From CAWKEY01 sp963696315 (GTDB lineage: Bacteria > Pseudomonadota > Gammaproteobacteria > Methylococcales > Methylomonadaceae), in the NCBI GenBank assembly GCA_963696315.1, contig CAVOJU010000014.1, forward strand, positions 1-64,000: a stretch of DNA of 64,000 bases, in the 5' to 3' direction. The translations under genes were made by a program, and so were the position numbers. The notes beneath the pieces are model-generated. The model saw only the letters and a program-made list of their open reading frames with translations. It did no database searches and was not told the DNA's origin. Shown in pieces: positions 1 to 7,543 of this stretch (position 1 is the stretch's first letter; every line of letters begins with the position of its first letter).

Positions 1-514
1 ATCTTCGTGAAATCGCAAAAAGCGGCCGAGCGGGTGATGGCAAAGGTCAGCCAATTCATCGAAAAGAAGCTAAAACTGAAGGTGAATCAGGAGAAAAGCC
101 AGAGTGGCTCTCTCCGATAAGGTCATGTTTTTAGGCTTTACCGTGGTCAACGGGACGATTGCGATAGCGCATAAAGCCCTACAGACGGCTATGGAAAAAG
201 TCAAAGCACTGACACCGCGAGGCGCCCATAAAGCTCTGGAGCCGGCTCTGGACAAGATCAATCAATGGTATGTGGGCTGGTCGAACTATTACAGTTTGAC
301 CAACTACCCATCCCAATTGCATAAAATCGAAGCCCATATCCGGCGGCGATTACGATCATGACTGGTGAGTCAGCAAAAGAGAAAACAGCATCTTTGCCGA
401 AATCTGGTCAAACGTGGAGTACCACGAAAACAAGCATCAAAAGCTGTCTTTTCAAACAACAAACGGTGGGCGCTATCAAACGCCCGAGCGGTGTTCGAGA
501 GCCTACCCCAACAG
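1..514 (+). pseudogene. ltrA: group II intron reverse transcriptase/maturase, C-terminal part, broken
   Basis: This is the 3' portion of a group II intron-encoded reverse transcriptase with the maturase (GIIM) domain; the 5' part lies before the window. Frame 1 reads to Q at 100-102 (KLKVNQEKSQ); an extra A at 103 shifts it, and the reading continues from 104 as VALSDKVMFLGF and WYVGWSNYYS. A TGA at 359-361 replaces what is normally Arg, and the frame runs on through LVSQQKRKQHL to FESLP. The last residues then need another indel to match the tail PNSWFIN found after the IS4-family element at 515-2003. It thus has at least two frame breaks, one nonsense codon and one insertion, and cannot encode an active maturase. 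Recognition rests on the typical maturase motif order; no intron 5' end is visible. Confidence 0.85.
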
Positions 515-2003
515 TCAATGCTGTTGACTTAAGAAAAATAGAGACATAAGGTATTGATGTTGTTATAATAAATGTATGATATTACACCACCAGAGACCTA
601 TTATGCCCAACACCACAAACATGGCACAAACATCGCTTTGAAAATTCATGCCACCTTTCGTCTTATCTTGAAAAATTTCTCCGCCTAATTCCGCAATCTT
701 TAGCCGACGATCAAAAGAACTCGGCGAATCACTTTACCCGCACACGAAAACTCTCCTTACCTAAACTGATTACCTTCGTTTTATCGTTAGTGGCCAGTGA
801 TAAATCGGATGGCGTTGACATCCACTCGGGTGAATTCTTCAAACAGGCGCGCCGAAGCGATTGCTGGCCCGATGCTGAAGCGGTCCATCGGAGCGCAGTC
901 ACTAAAGCGCGTAGCCGGTTAAAGTGGTCTGTTTTCGAAAATTTATTGTCCGATAGCGTGCAGCTAGCTTACACGCTATGGCCGGAGGCGCCGGAATACA
1001 CTTGGCACGGGATGACAGCGGTCGCATTTGACGGCTCCAAATATCACTTACCGGCCACACCCGAACTTCGTGAAGCTTTTGATCCTAACAGCGGCTTGGC
1101 GTTCCCCGGCAAAGGCCATTATCCACAATGTTTAGTTTCGACCGCTTTTGATGTCTTTAGACGTTTGCCGATCGCCAGAGTCGTCAGTCCATTGGCAGAA
1201 GGCAACGAACGCGAGGATGTTAAAGTGCTGTTGCCGCAGCTCCCTGATCGGCCATTGGTCTTATTGTTTGATCGCGGTTACCCCAGCTACGACTTGATTC
1301 ACCATTTGCGAGCAACCACTCCGAACCATGCTTTCGTGTTTCGCTGTCCGGCTCAATCGACCTTTAAAGCGGTCGAGAATTTTGTGCAATCCGAGCGCTC
1401 GGAGGCAATCATATGGTTGGACACTGCCTCGCGACTCAACCGTAAACGTTCAGGCAACCCGGGTCAAAAAAGTATCAAGCTCCGAGCGGTCCGATTAGCA
1501 AGCCCGGACGGTAAGTTGTCGGTGTTATTAACCAATCTCATCGATACCACCGAGTATCCTGCGACATCGCTGGTCGATTTGTATTTCCGCCGCTGGCGAA
1601 TTGAAGAACAATACCGAGATGAAAAAACGCATCTCGACATCGAATCCTTCCACAGCCACAGCGAAAACGGTATCAGGCAAAAATTGTTAGCTGTCCTGGT
1701 GATGTGCGTGATAAGTCGAACCTTAATCGCACTTTTAACCGATGCGGATCCTAATCGGTTATCGACCCCCCAGTTCAAAAACGCCGTGCGAGCATTGGCC
1801 AATGATGTGGTATTGTTTACGGCGGCTTATCCAGAGACGGCGCTAAAAGTATTCCGAGAGCTTATCGAGGAAATCGCGCGAGTACAGTATTACCACCCGA
1901 AGACCCCCAGGAAGTCATATCCCCGCGTATCGCGAAAACCGATCAATAAATGGCAGCAGGATAAATCAAAAAGGATAGCTGATGCTTAAGTCAACAGCAT
2001 TGA
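515..2003 (+). mobile_element. IS4-family insertion sequence with 9-bp target duplication
   Basis: The element is bounded by a perfect 19-bp inverted repeat, TCAATGCTGTTGACTTAAG at 515-533 and its complement at 1985-2003. It is flanked by the direct repeat CCCCAACAG at 506-514 and 2004-2012, a 9-bp target duplication. The single transposase gene fills most of its 1489 bp. It lies inside the group II maturase pseudogene, whose tail resumes straight after the right duplication. Intact ends and an exact duplication point to a fairly recent insertion. Confidence 0.93.
603..1989 (+). CDS. IS4-family transposase (DDE), start region possibly frameshifted
   Basis: DDE transposase of the element at 515-2003. 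The conserved blocks are visible in order: AFDGSKYHLP (first Asp), LLFDRGYPSYD (second Asp) and YFRRWRIEEQYRDEKTHLD (catalytic Glu within the Y-R-E-K signature of IS4). The longest ATG/GTG-started frame begins at GTG 790, but the same frame is open back to 580 and encodes typical family sequence (WHKHRFENSCHLSS, then FTRTRKLSLPKLITFVLSL). The true start must therefore lie upstream. The only ATG there, at 603, is in another frame (MPNTTNMAQ), so either one base has been gained or lost just after the start, or translation uses a weak start. The rest of the frame is undamaged to the stop at 1989. Confidence 0.85.
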
Positions 2004-2012
2004 CCCCAACAG

Positions 2013-2103
2013 TTGGTTTATTAACCTGAAAGGACAGGAAATACGATCCGACCGAAAGCTGGCGCATTGGTTTGAAGTTTCTCAATGGATACGCCTTGCA
2101 TGA
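2013..2103 (+). pseudogene. ltrA: group II maturase tail separated by the IS4 element
   Basis: Starting within the right target duplication, the sequence reads PNSWFINLKGQEIRSDRK and ends LAHWFEVSQWIRLA with stop TGA at 2101-2103. PN-x-WF is the usual C-terminal maturase motif. It continues the fragment at 1-514, from which it was split by the IS4-family insertion. The intron domain V RNA follows directly, as expected for an intron-encoded ORF in domain IV. Confidence 0.8.
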
Positions 2104-2104
2104 G

Positions 2105-2136
2105 GAGCCGTGTACGGACCCGTACGCACGGTTCTG
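2105..2136 (+). ncRNA. group II intron domain V
   Basis: The stretch begins GAGCCGTGTACGG and ends CGTACGCACGGTTCTG, and folds into the short bulged hairpin that is the catalytic domain V of bacterial group II introns. It lies two bases after the maturase stop codon, the expected place. A GGAGGC/GCCTCC hairpin at about 2147-2162 is a candidate domain VI. The exact 3' splice site was not determined. Confidence 0.75.
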
Positions 2137-2169
2137 TGGGCAGACGGAGGCTGCGGCCTCCTCTGACCC

Positions 2170-2625
2170 GATAGCACTTCGTCCGTGGACAAAGCGTGGA
2201 TAACCCTTCAACCATGAACTTTAACCGAGTACACAAAATTGCGGAGGCAAGTTAACCATCATTGATGACAACAACAGGTCAGACCGGTACTTTTAAAACC
2301 CGTGAACCCCTTAGTCTCTTAAGAAGCCGTCAACATGGTAGTGGTAAAAGTGCGCGGATAGATTCATCAAGGTCCTGAGGTAAAAAAACCTCTGCTATGA
2401 GACCGAATATATGGCAGCAATCATGATCTCTGTTGGCGACATTAAATGTGGAAACTTGGCTTGCAATAATCGAGGAGTCCATATAAGGGGTATGCAACAT
2501 AGTTTTCGCAATGACTCGACGCGATGTCGTAAAGCCTGCATTTTCACTACGCACACAACGCTTCGTGAAAACACATGCACTATCGCTTCTGGGGACTAAA
2601 AATCTTCGCTTCTCTGCGTTCCGCT
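2170..2625. other. no recognisable gene
   Basis: About 450 bases between the two intron remnants. Several short open frames exist on both strands, but none has a ribosome binding site, a family motif or coding-like composition that I recognise. It may be old exon or intron DNA. I see no repeat or tRNA in it. Confidence 0.5.
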
Positions 2626-2663
2626 GTTGAGTAGACCGCAGGCACTTCCCCCGCAGCCTCTCG

Positions 2664-2699
2664 CAGAACGGTACGTGAACCTCTCAATTCATACCGCTC
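2664..2699 (-). ncRNA. domain V-like hairpin of a second group II intron
   Basis: Read on the minus strand the sequence starts GAGCGGTATGAATTG and ends CACGTACCGTTCTG, pairing GAGCGGT with ACCGTTCT. It is followed by a GC-rich hairpin and TCTACTC, which resembles the 3' end of bacterial group II introns. It sits immediately after the stop of a maturase remnant on the same strand. The intron body is missing upstream because an IS1380 end begins at 2903. Confidence 0.6.
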
Positions 2700-2702
2700 C
2701 CA

Positions 2703-2895
2703 TCAGGCAAACGCACCTGTCATTCCCGCCCGCCAATGAGCGAACAAGCTTGGATATTGATCCGCAATCTTCTCCAGAAACAGTATTGCCCTGATCTTGT
2801 GCTGACGAAGCGGCTTGAACTTGCGCCTCGCCCACCTCACCAGGGTCATGTTTACGTGGCGACACATACCGTATAACGCTGAGCGAGTATAACAA
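2703..2895 (-). pseudogene. ltrA: group II maturase C-terminal remnant, second copy
   Basis: Minus-strand reading gives YGMCRHVNMTLVRWARRKFK and, further on, FLEKIADQYPSLFAHWRAGM, then TGAFA and stop at 2703. This is the C-terminal part of a different group II intron reverse transcriptase type from the one at 1-514. Only about 60 codons remain; the upstream part is cut off by the outer IS1380-family copy whose left end is at 2903. It has no start codon of its own and is not expected to be functional. Confidence 0.7.
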
Positions 2896-3402
2896 CCATA
2901 ATCCTAAAAAAATCAGTTGAGTTAATCCCTGCCAAAAATATGCAGCATAAACTTGACAGGCAAATGAAGATTATGTGGTGTATTTAGCCCTCACAATTGA
3001 TCAAATCTGGAGGTTTTAACAGAGCGCCTTTCAGGTATTTTTTCATCGCTTCACTCAAAATACGGTACCAGCATTGCAGTGGGGTCAACTGCGGCGCAAT
3101 GGCTTTGAGTTCATCAAAAAACGCACAGACGCGCGCATAGGCTGCCCTTACATAAGCGGCTCGACCGTGCGTGCTGGTTATGGTAAGTGTCTTTTGTGCG
3201 GCATGGCTGGTTTGTTTACCAACACCATGCAACAGCAGCGGTCTGGAAACGATGGCTTCATAATGCTTATCCGGCTCCGCCAGTCTGACAAACAGTGACC
3301 ACCAGTTATAGATAAGCGCAATCATGCGCGCGATAAAACGGCACGGTTTGATTTTCTGGGTCACAAATCCGCCCCAGCCCCATTGGTTTTTGATTTCATC
3401 AA

Positions 3403-5093
3403 CCTAAAAAAATCAGTCGAACTTAAGGTTATAATCTGAACCTTCTGAATTGCTTGAGCTTAGCCATGGTATTGCCACCTAAAGTTATTCACCCAAAGGG
3501 TGACTCAGAATTAAACCTCAAAAAGCGCGAAATCAGCGCACTGGTTGCCGATACATTTGATGGAAAAATCCATATTGAATGGGATCCGCAAGCCCACGTC
3601 ACCCCCTTGGGGCAGTTGCCGTTTTTTATCCAGTTTTTAAAAATGGGCCACTTATTCGAACCTTGGGTGGATGAATGTCCTTTAAACTATGCCAGTAATA
3701 ACGCCCCCAAAAAAGTCAATGTCCTGGGATCGTTGTTGCTGTCTATTCTCGCCGGTCATAACCGCTATGCGCATATCACCAGCTTAATGGGGGATACTGT
3801 CAACACTCAATTACTGGGCATGTCGAAAGTGGTCAGTGATGACAGTGCTCGCAGAGCACTGGGCAAGATCGATGAGGAAGACGGTATCCGTTGGCTACAA
3901 GACCATTTGGCGTATTGTTACCGCCCCTTGCTCAGTCAGCCGTGGATACTGGATGCGGATGTGACGGTTAAAACCCTCTATGGCAAACAGGAGGACGCCG
4001 TCGTTGGCTACAACCCCCACAAGCCCGGACGGCCCTCGCACACCTATCACACGTATATGATCGCGAATCTGCGCTTGATCCTCGAGGTTGAGGTTCAGGC
4101 GGGTGACCACAGTGCAGCCGCCTATTCCGCGCCCGGCTTATGGGCCTTACTGGAGCGTCTGCCACGCACGAACTGGCCCGCTTTTATTCGGGGCGATTGT
4201 GATTGGGGCAGCGACACTATCATGATCGAAGCCGAGCAGCGCGGCATCGATTATTTGTTCAAGCTTCGGAAATCACCCTATGTGAAAAAATTGATCCTTC
4301 AGCAGCATTGCAAACCCGGTTGGCAGCAAACCCATGCGGGTTGGGAGGCATTAGCCACTGAACTCAAGCTCAGTACCTGGAAACAGCCGCGTCGAGTCGT
4401 CCTGGTGCGGCGTCGGCTTCAAGAAAATATCGTCATCGCGCCGGACACCGACCAAGCCTTACCCCAGCAGGTATCGCTTCTTGAACCCGCTGAAGACATG
4501 GCGGCTTTCGAATACAGTGTCTTGGTCACCTCGCTAGACTCGGAGGTGGTGACCATTGTTCAGCATTATCGGGATCGTGCCGATTGTGAAAATAACTTTG
4601 ATGAAATCAAAAACCAATGGGGCTGGGGCGGATTTGTGACCCAGAAAATCAAACCGTGCCGTTTTATCGCACGCATGATTGCGCTTATCTATAACTGGTG
4701 GTCACTGTTTGTCAGACTGGCGGAGCCGGATAAGCATTATGAAGCCATCGTTTCCAGACCGCTGCTGTTGCATGGTGTTGGTAAACAAACCAGCCATGCC
4801 GCACAAAAGACACTTACCATAACCAGCACCCACGGTCGAGCCGCTTATGTAAGGGCAGCCTATGCGCGCGTCTGTGCGTTTTTTGATGAACTCAAAGCCA
4901 TTGCGCCGCAGTTGACCCCACTGCAATGCTGGTACCGTATTTTGAGTGAAGCGATGAAAAAATACCTGAAAGGCGCTCTGTTAAAACCTCCAGATTTGAT
5001 CAATTGTGAGGGCTAAATACACCACATAATCTTCATTTGCCTGTCAAGTTTATGCTGCATATTTTGCAGATTAACTCAACTGATTTTTTTAGG
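3403..5093 (+). mobile_element. inner IS1380-family element with 5-bp target duplication
   Basis: 1691-bp element with CCTAAAAAAATCAG at the left end and its complement at the right. The flanks carry ATCAA at 3398-3402 and 5094-5098. The uninterrupted sequence in the element's own transposase gene, read on the opposite strand, contains this ATCAA once, which proves both the 5-bp duplication and that the target was another copy of the same element. Orientation is opposite to the target copy. Confidence 0.94.
3454..5016 (+). CDS. IS1380-family transposase, intact
   Basis: A 520-residue DDE transposase. Landmarks are WILDADVTVKTLYGKQE (first Asp, near residue 167), RGDCDWGSD in the middle, and DCENNFDEIKNQWGWGGF from residue 377, the Glu-containing signature of IS1380 transposases. 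The chosen start gives MSLAMVLPPKV, shared by both copies. There is no frame damage, so this is the only copy of the pair able to make a full protein. The left inverted repeat ends just upstream and the stop lies about 75 bases inside the right end, as is usual for a compact insertion sequence. Confidence 0.93.
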   Translation: MSLAMVLPPKVIHPKGDSELNLKKREISALVADTFDGKIHIEWDPQAHVTPLGQLPFFIQFLKMGHLFEPWVDECPLNYASNNAPKKVNVLGSLLLSILAGHNRYAHITSLMGDTVNTQLLGMSKVVSDDSARRALGKIDEEDGIRWLQDHLAYCYRPLLSQPWILDADVTVKTLYGKQEDAVVGYNPHKPGRPSHTYHTYMIANLRLILEVEVQAGDHSAAAYSAPGLWALLERLPRTNWPAFIRGDCDWGSDTIMIEAEQRGIDYLFKLRKSPYVKKLILQQHCKPGWQQTHAGWEALATELKLSTWKQPRRVVLVRRRLQENIVIAPDTDQALPQQVSLLEPAEDMAAFEYSVLVTSLDSEVVTIVQHYRDRADCENNFDEIKNQWGWGGFVTQKIKPCRFIARMIALIYNWWSLFVRLAEPDKHYEAIVSRPLLLHGVGKQTSHAAQKTLTITSTHGRAAYVRAAYARVCAFFDELKAIAPQLTPLQCWYRILSEAMKKYLKGALLKPPDLINCEG

Positions 5094-6290
5094 ATCAAAG
5101 TTATTTTCACAATCGGCACGATCCCGATAATGCTGAACAATGGTCATCACCTCCGAGTCTAGCGAGGTGACCAAGACACTGTATTCGAAAGCCGCCATGT
5201 CTTCAGCGGGTTCAAGAAGCGATACCTGCTGGGGTAAGGCTTGGTCGGTGTCCGGCGCGATGACGATATTTTCTTGAAGCCGACGCCGCACCAGGACGAC
5301 TCGACGCGGCTGTTTCCAGGTACTGAGCTTAGAGTTCAGTGGCTAATGCCTCCCAACCCGCATGGGTTTGCTGCCAACCGGGTTTGCAATGCTGCTGAAG
5401 GATCAATTTTTTCACATAGGGTGATTTCCGAAGCTTGAACAAATAATCGATGCCGCGCTGCTCGGCTTCGATCATGATAGTGTCGCTGCCCCAATCACAA
5501 TCGCCCCGAATAAAAGCGGGCCAGTTCGTGCGTGGCAGACGCTCCAGTAAGGCCCATAAGCCGGGCGCGGAATAGGCGGCTGCACTGTGGTCACCCGCCT
5601 GAACCTCAACCTCGAGGATCAAGCGCAGATTCGCGATCATATACGTGTGATAGGTGTGCGAGGGCCGTCCGGGCTTGTGGGGGTTGTAGCCAACGACGGC
5701 GTCCTCCTGTTTGCCATAGAGGGTTTTAACCGTCACATCCGCATCCAGTATCCACGGCTGACTGAGCAAGGGGCGGTAACAATACGCCAAATGGTCTTGT
5801 AGCCAACGGATACCGTCTTCCTCATCGATCTTGCCCAGTGCTCTGCGAGCACTGTCATCACTGACCACTTTCGACATGCCCAGTAATTGAGTGTTGACAG
5901 TATCCCCCATTAAGCTGGTGATATGCGCATAGCGGTTATGACCGAGAATGACAGCAACAACGATCCCAGGACATTGACTTTTTTGGGGGCGTTATTACTG
6001 GCATAGTTTAAAGGACATTCATCCACCCAAGGTTCGAATAAGTGACCCATTTTTAAAAACTGAATAAAAAACGGCAACTGCCCGAAGGGGGTGACGTGGG
6101 ATTGCGTATCCCATTCAATATGGATTTTTCCATCAAATGTATCGGCAACCAGTGCGCTGATTTCGCGCTTTTTGAGGTTTAATTCTGAGTCACCCTTTCG
6201 GTGAATAACTTTAGGTGGCAATACCATGGCTAAGCTCAAGCAATTCAGAGGGTTCAGATTATAACCTTAAGTTCGACTGATTTTTTTAGG

Positions 6291-6404
6291 ATCATCGATC
6301 CGTTCACCCATGTCTTCCGAATAGCTAGGAGCCGGCACGGCGAGCAATCCAGCGGCCATAATCAGGGATGAAAAGACAGATTTGAAATTTATTTTGTTAT
6401 TCAT
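6291..6404 (-). pseudogene. 5' end of an exported protein gene cut by IS1380
   Basis: From ATG at 6404 the minus strand encodes MNNKINFKSVFSSLIMAAG, then LLAVPAPSYSEDMGERIDD. This is a basic N-terminus, a hydrophobic core and an Ala-rich cleavage region: a Sec signal peptide of about 30 residues. The frame runs into the outer IS1380 tip at 6290 and ends a few codons inside it. AGAGGACA lies upstream at Shine-Dalgarno distance; a second in-frame ATG at 6410 is too close to it. The rest of the gene is not found on the other side of the element. The mature protein cannot be identified. Confidence 0.6.
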
Positions 6405-6485
6405 GGCCATTGTCCTCTAAGTTAAGGGATGTTGGGATGGCAAATTCAAGAGACAGTTATGCCCCTTGCATAACCCATCATGGAA

Positions 6486-6541
6486 ATTGGATGAGGCCCA
6501 TCCAATGAATGAGAATCGCGATAACCAGTTGTCGCGATTCT
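6486..6541. repeat. two adjacent perfect hairpins
   Basis: ATTGGATG at 6486-6493 pairs with CATCCAAT at 6499-6506. AGAATCGCGA at 6512-6521 pairs with TCGCGATTCT at 6532-6541. No T-run follows on either strand, so neither is a clear intrinsic terminator. They lie about 80-140 bases upstream of the truncated exported protein gene on the minus strand and could be part of its leader or an operator, which is inference. Confidence 0.45.
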
Positions 6542-6663
6542 AAATGCAAGTGAACGAATTAAGCCTCATCGCCTTGATAGTGATAGAAACAGCCTTACTC
6601 TGTGTCTTTATTCATCTGCCAAGTCCTCGGCATCATAAACCCTCTATGTGAGGAATACCAACT

Positions 6664-6893
6664 TCATCTCGGTCGGGAAATGGCCAGCTTCAACATCCTG
6701 GAGGGCAAGGTATTGGGATTCATGCCAGAATAACTGCCGCGTCCTTGGTGCTGGAAATCTGCCAGTTGGTTGCTCAAAGAGTGCGCGTTACCCGCTGCCG
6801 GATACCGGCATCTCGACAGGAAACACATTCAGCCGGTAATACAGATCGAAACGAAAGCGCCCCAAACTAAGCTCTTTGCGGGCGCACACTGCA
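6664..6893 (-). pseudogene. relic of a sigma-54-dependent activator
   Basis: Minus-strand fragments match two conserved parts of NtrC/FhlA-type regulators. The first, IAVCARKELSLGRFRFDLYY followed by RLNVFPVEMP, is the end of the AAA+ core (compare the family's FREDLYYRLNVFP). It ends at a stop near 6789. After a gap and frame changes comes ATNWQISSTKDAAVILA and MNPNTLPSRMLKLAISRPR, the Fis-type helix-turn-helix typical of the C-terminus. About 100 residues between them are missing. This is a degraded remnant without function as an activator. Confidence 0.6.
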
Positions 6894-6906
6894 ATACTGC
6901 TTTGGG

Positions 6907-7326
6907 TTAATCTTCACTCAGGGATAAGGGTATTTCTCGGGCATTGTTGTCTTCAATTCTAAAGCCGCGCATTTCCAAAATACCCTTGGTATTCAAGGAG
7001 ATGATCAGATACAGCACTTCAGGGTAGGCGGCCTGTTCCAGATCCGTTGCTGAAGGGTTTGCCGGTGCGCTCGGGTGCGAGTGATAAATGGCGAACAGTT
7101 CCTCGCCGTGTTCACGCATGGCAGCCATGGCGGCAATTTGCTCTGCGGCATCGAGCAGGAAGCGCTGCTCAGGCTGTTCGGCGACATTGGTGACCGGATA
7201 GCAATGGCTGGCCACACCATTCTTGCTGCTGATCAGTCCGCAGACTTCGGACTCAGGCGATATTTGCGCAAGATGCAGCAACTGGTTGGTTATTTTGCGG
7301 GGTATTTGAATGTGTTCTTGGGTCAT
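6907..7326 (-). CDS. M67-family (JAMM/MPN) metallopeptidase
   Basis: 139-residue protein with the JAMM zinc signature: Glu27 in SEVCGL, then His82 and His84 in YHSHPSAPANPSATD, with Asp95 completing the metal site. Bacterial stand-alone members of this family cleave C-terminal extensions, often of ubiquitin-like sulfur carrier proteins, but no such carrier gene is adjacent, so the substrate here is unknown. It has no signal peptide and should be cytoplasmic. It lies downstream of hemA-prfA-prmC on the same strand, 217 bases after prmC, with two hairpins between, so it may have its own promoter. Confidence 0.85.
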   Translation of the reverse strand: MTQEHIQIPRKITNQLLHLAQISPESEVCGLISSKNGVASHCYPVTNVAEQPEQRFLLDAAEQIAAMAAMREHGEELFAIYHSHPSAPANPSATDLEQAAYPEVLYLIISLNTKGILEMRGFRIEDNNAREIPLSLSED

Positions 7327-7377
7327 AGGAAATAGAGGTTCAAGGTTCAGGGGTCAAGGGTAATGCCCTTAAGTTAA

Positions 7378-7410
7378 GCCGCTGGCTGAGCGGGTGTCCA
7401 AGCCAGCGGC
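7378..7410. terminator. hairpin downstream of prmC, possible terminator
   Basis: GCCGCTGGCT at 7378-7387 pairs perfectly with AGCCAGCGGC at 7401-7410, a 10-bp GC-rich stem. It lies between the prmC stop and the M67 peptidase start, both read on the minus strand. No long T-run follows, so it may slow or end transcription only partly. Confidence 0.45.
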
Positions 7411-7458
7411 AAATCACGCTAAGAAATGAGTGCAAAATAACATGCACAAGTTTTCTGG

Positions 7459-7505
7459 TGTAGGTGCGGATTTATCCGCACAGTGCGAATGAATTTGCAC
7501 CTACA
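7459..7505. repeat. imperfect palindrome, possible REP-like repeat
   Basis: TGTAGGTGCGGATTTATCCG pairs with the stretch ending GAATTTGCACCTACA, leaving a 23-bp arm with a few mismatches around the centre. Such extragenic palindromes are often present in many copies in a genome. Only one copy is in this window. Confidence 0.5.
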
Positions 7506-7543
7506 TGACTCACTCTTATTCCGTTTAACGGTATTGGCTTCAA

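Larger units (their letters stand above)
2984..6239 (-). pseudogene. outer IS1380-family transposase, interrupted and frameshifted
   Basis: The gene starts at 6239 and would end at 2984, nearly identical in sequence to the intact transposase at 3454-5016. Three lesions are visible. About four bases are missing near 5948-5953, giving FSVITAMRISPA and a stop. One T is gained near 5331, giving a stop straight after LATEL. The inner element is inserted after ENNFD. Since the copies are otherwise almost identical, the decay is recent. It could still supply inverted repeats for a transposase acting in trans. Confidence 0.9.
2903..6290 (-). mobile_element. outer (older) IS1380-family element, split by an inner copy
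   Basis: Minus-strand element in two parts, 2903-3402 and 5094-6290, interrupted by a plus-strand copy of the same element at 3403-5093. Both outer tips show CCTAAAAAAATCAG. Removing the insert and one copy of the duplicated ATCAA restores about 1692 bp, the length of the inner element. The outer flanks do not form a target duplication (ATAAT on the left, ATCAT on the right). The left neighbour is an intron remnant, whereas the right neighbour is the start of an unrelated gene. Confidence 0.9.

Noticed and set aside
2330..2599. Short open frames on both strands between the intron remnants
   Set aside because: No ribosome binding site, no family motif, and they overlap each other; best treated as chance frames in non-coding DNA.
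3074..3298. Open frame opposite the IS1380 transposase end, present again at 4702-4926
   Set aside because: It repeats only because the transposase sequence is duplicated; it is the reverse shadow of a real coding region.
6648..6839. Plus-strand frame of 63 codons
   Set aside because: The minus strand of the same stretch encodes recognisable sigma-54 activator fragments; the plus frame is a shadow.
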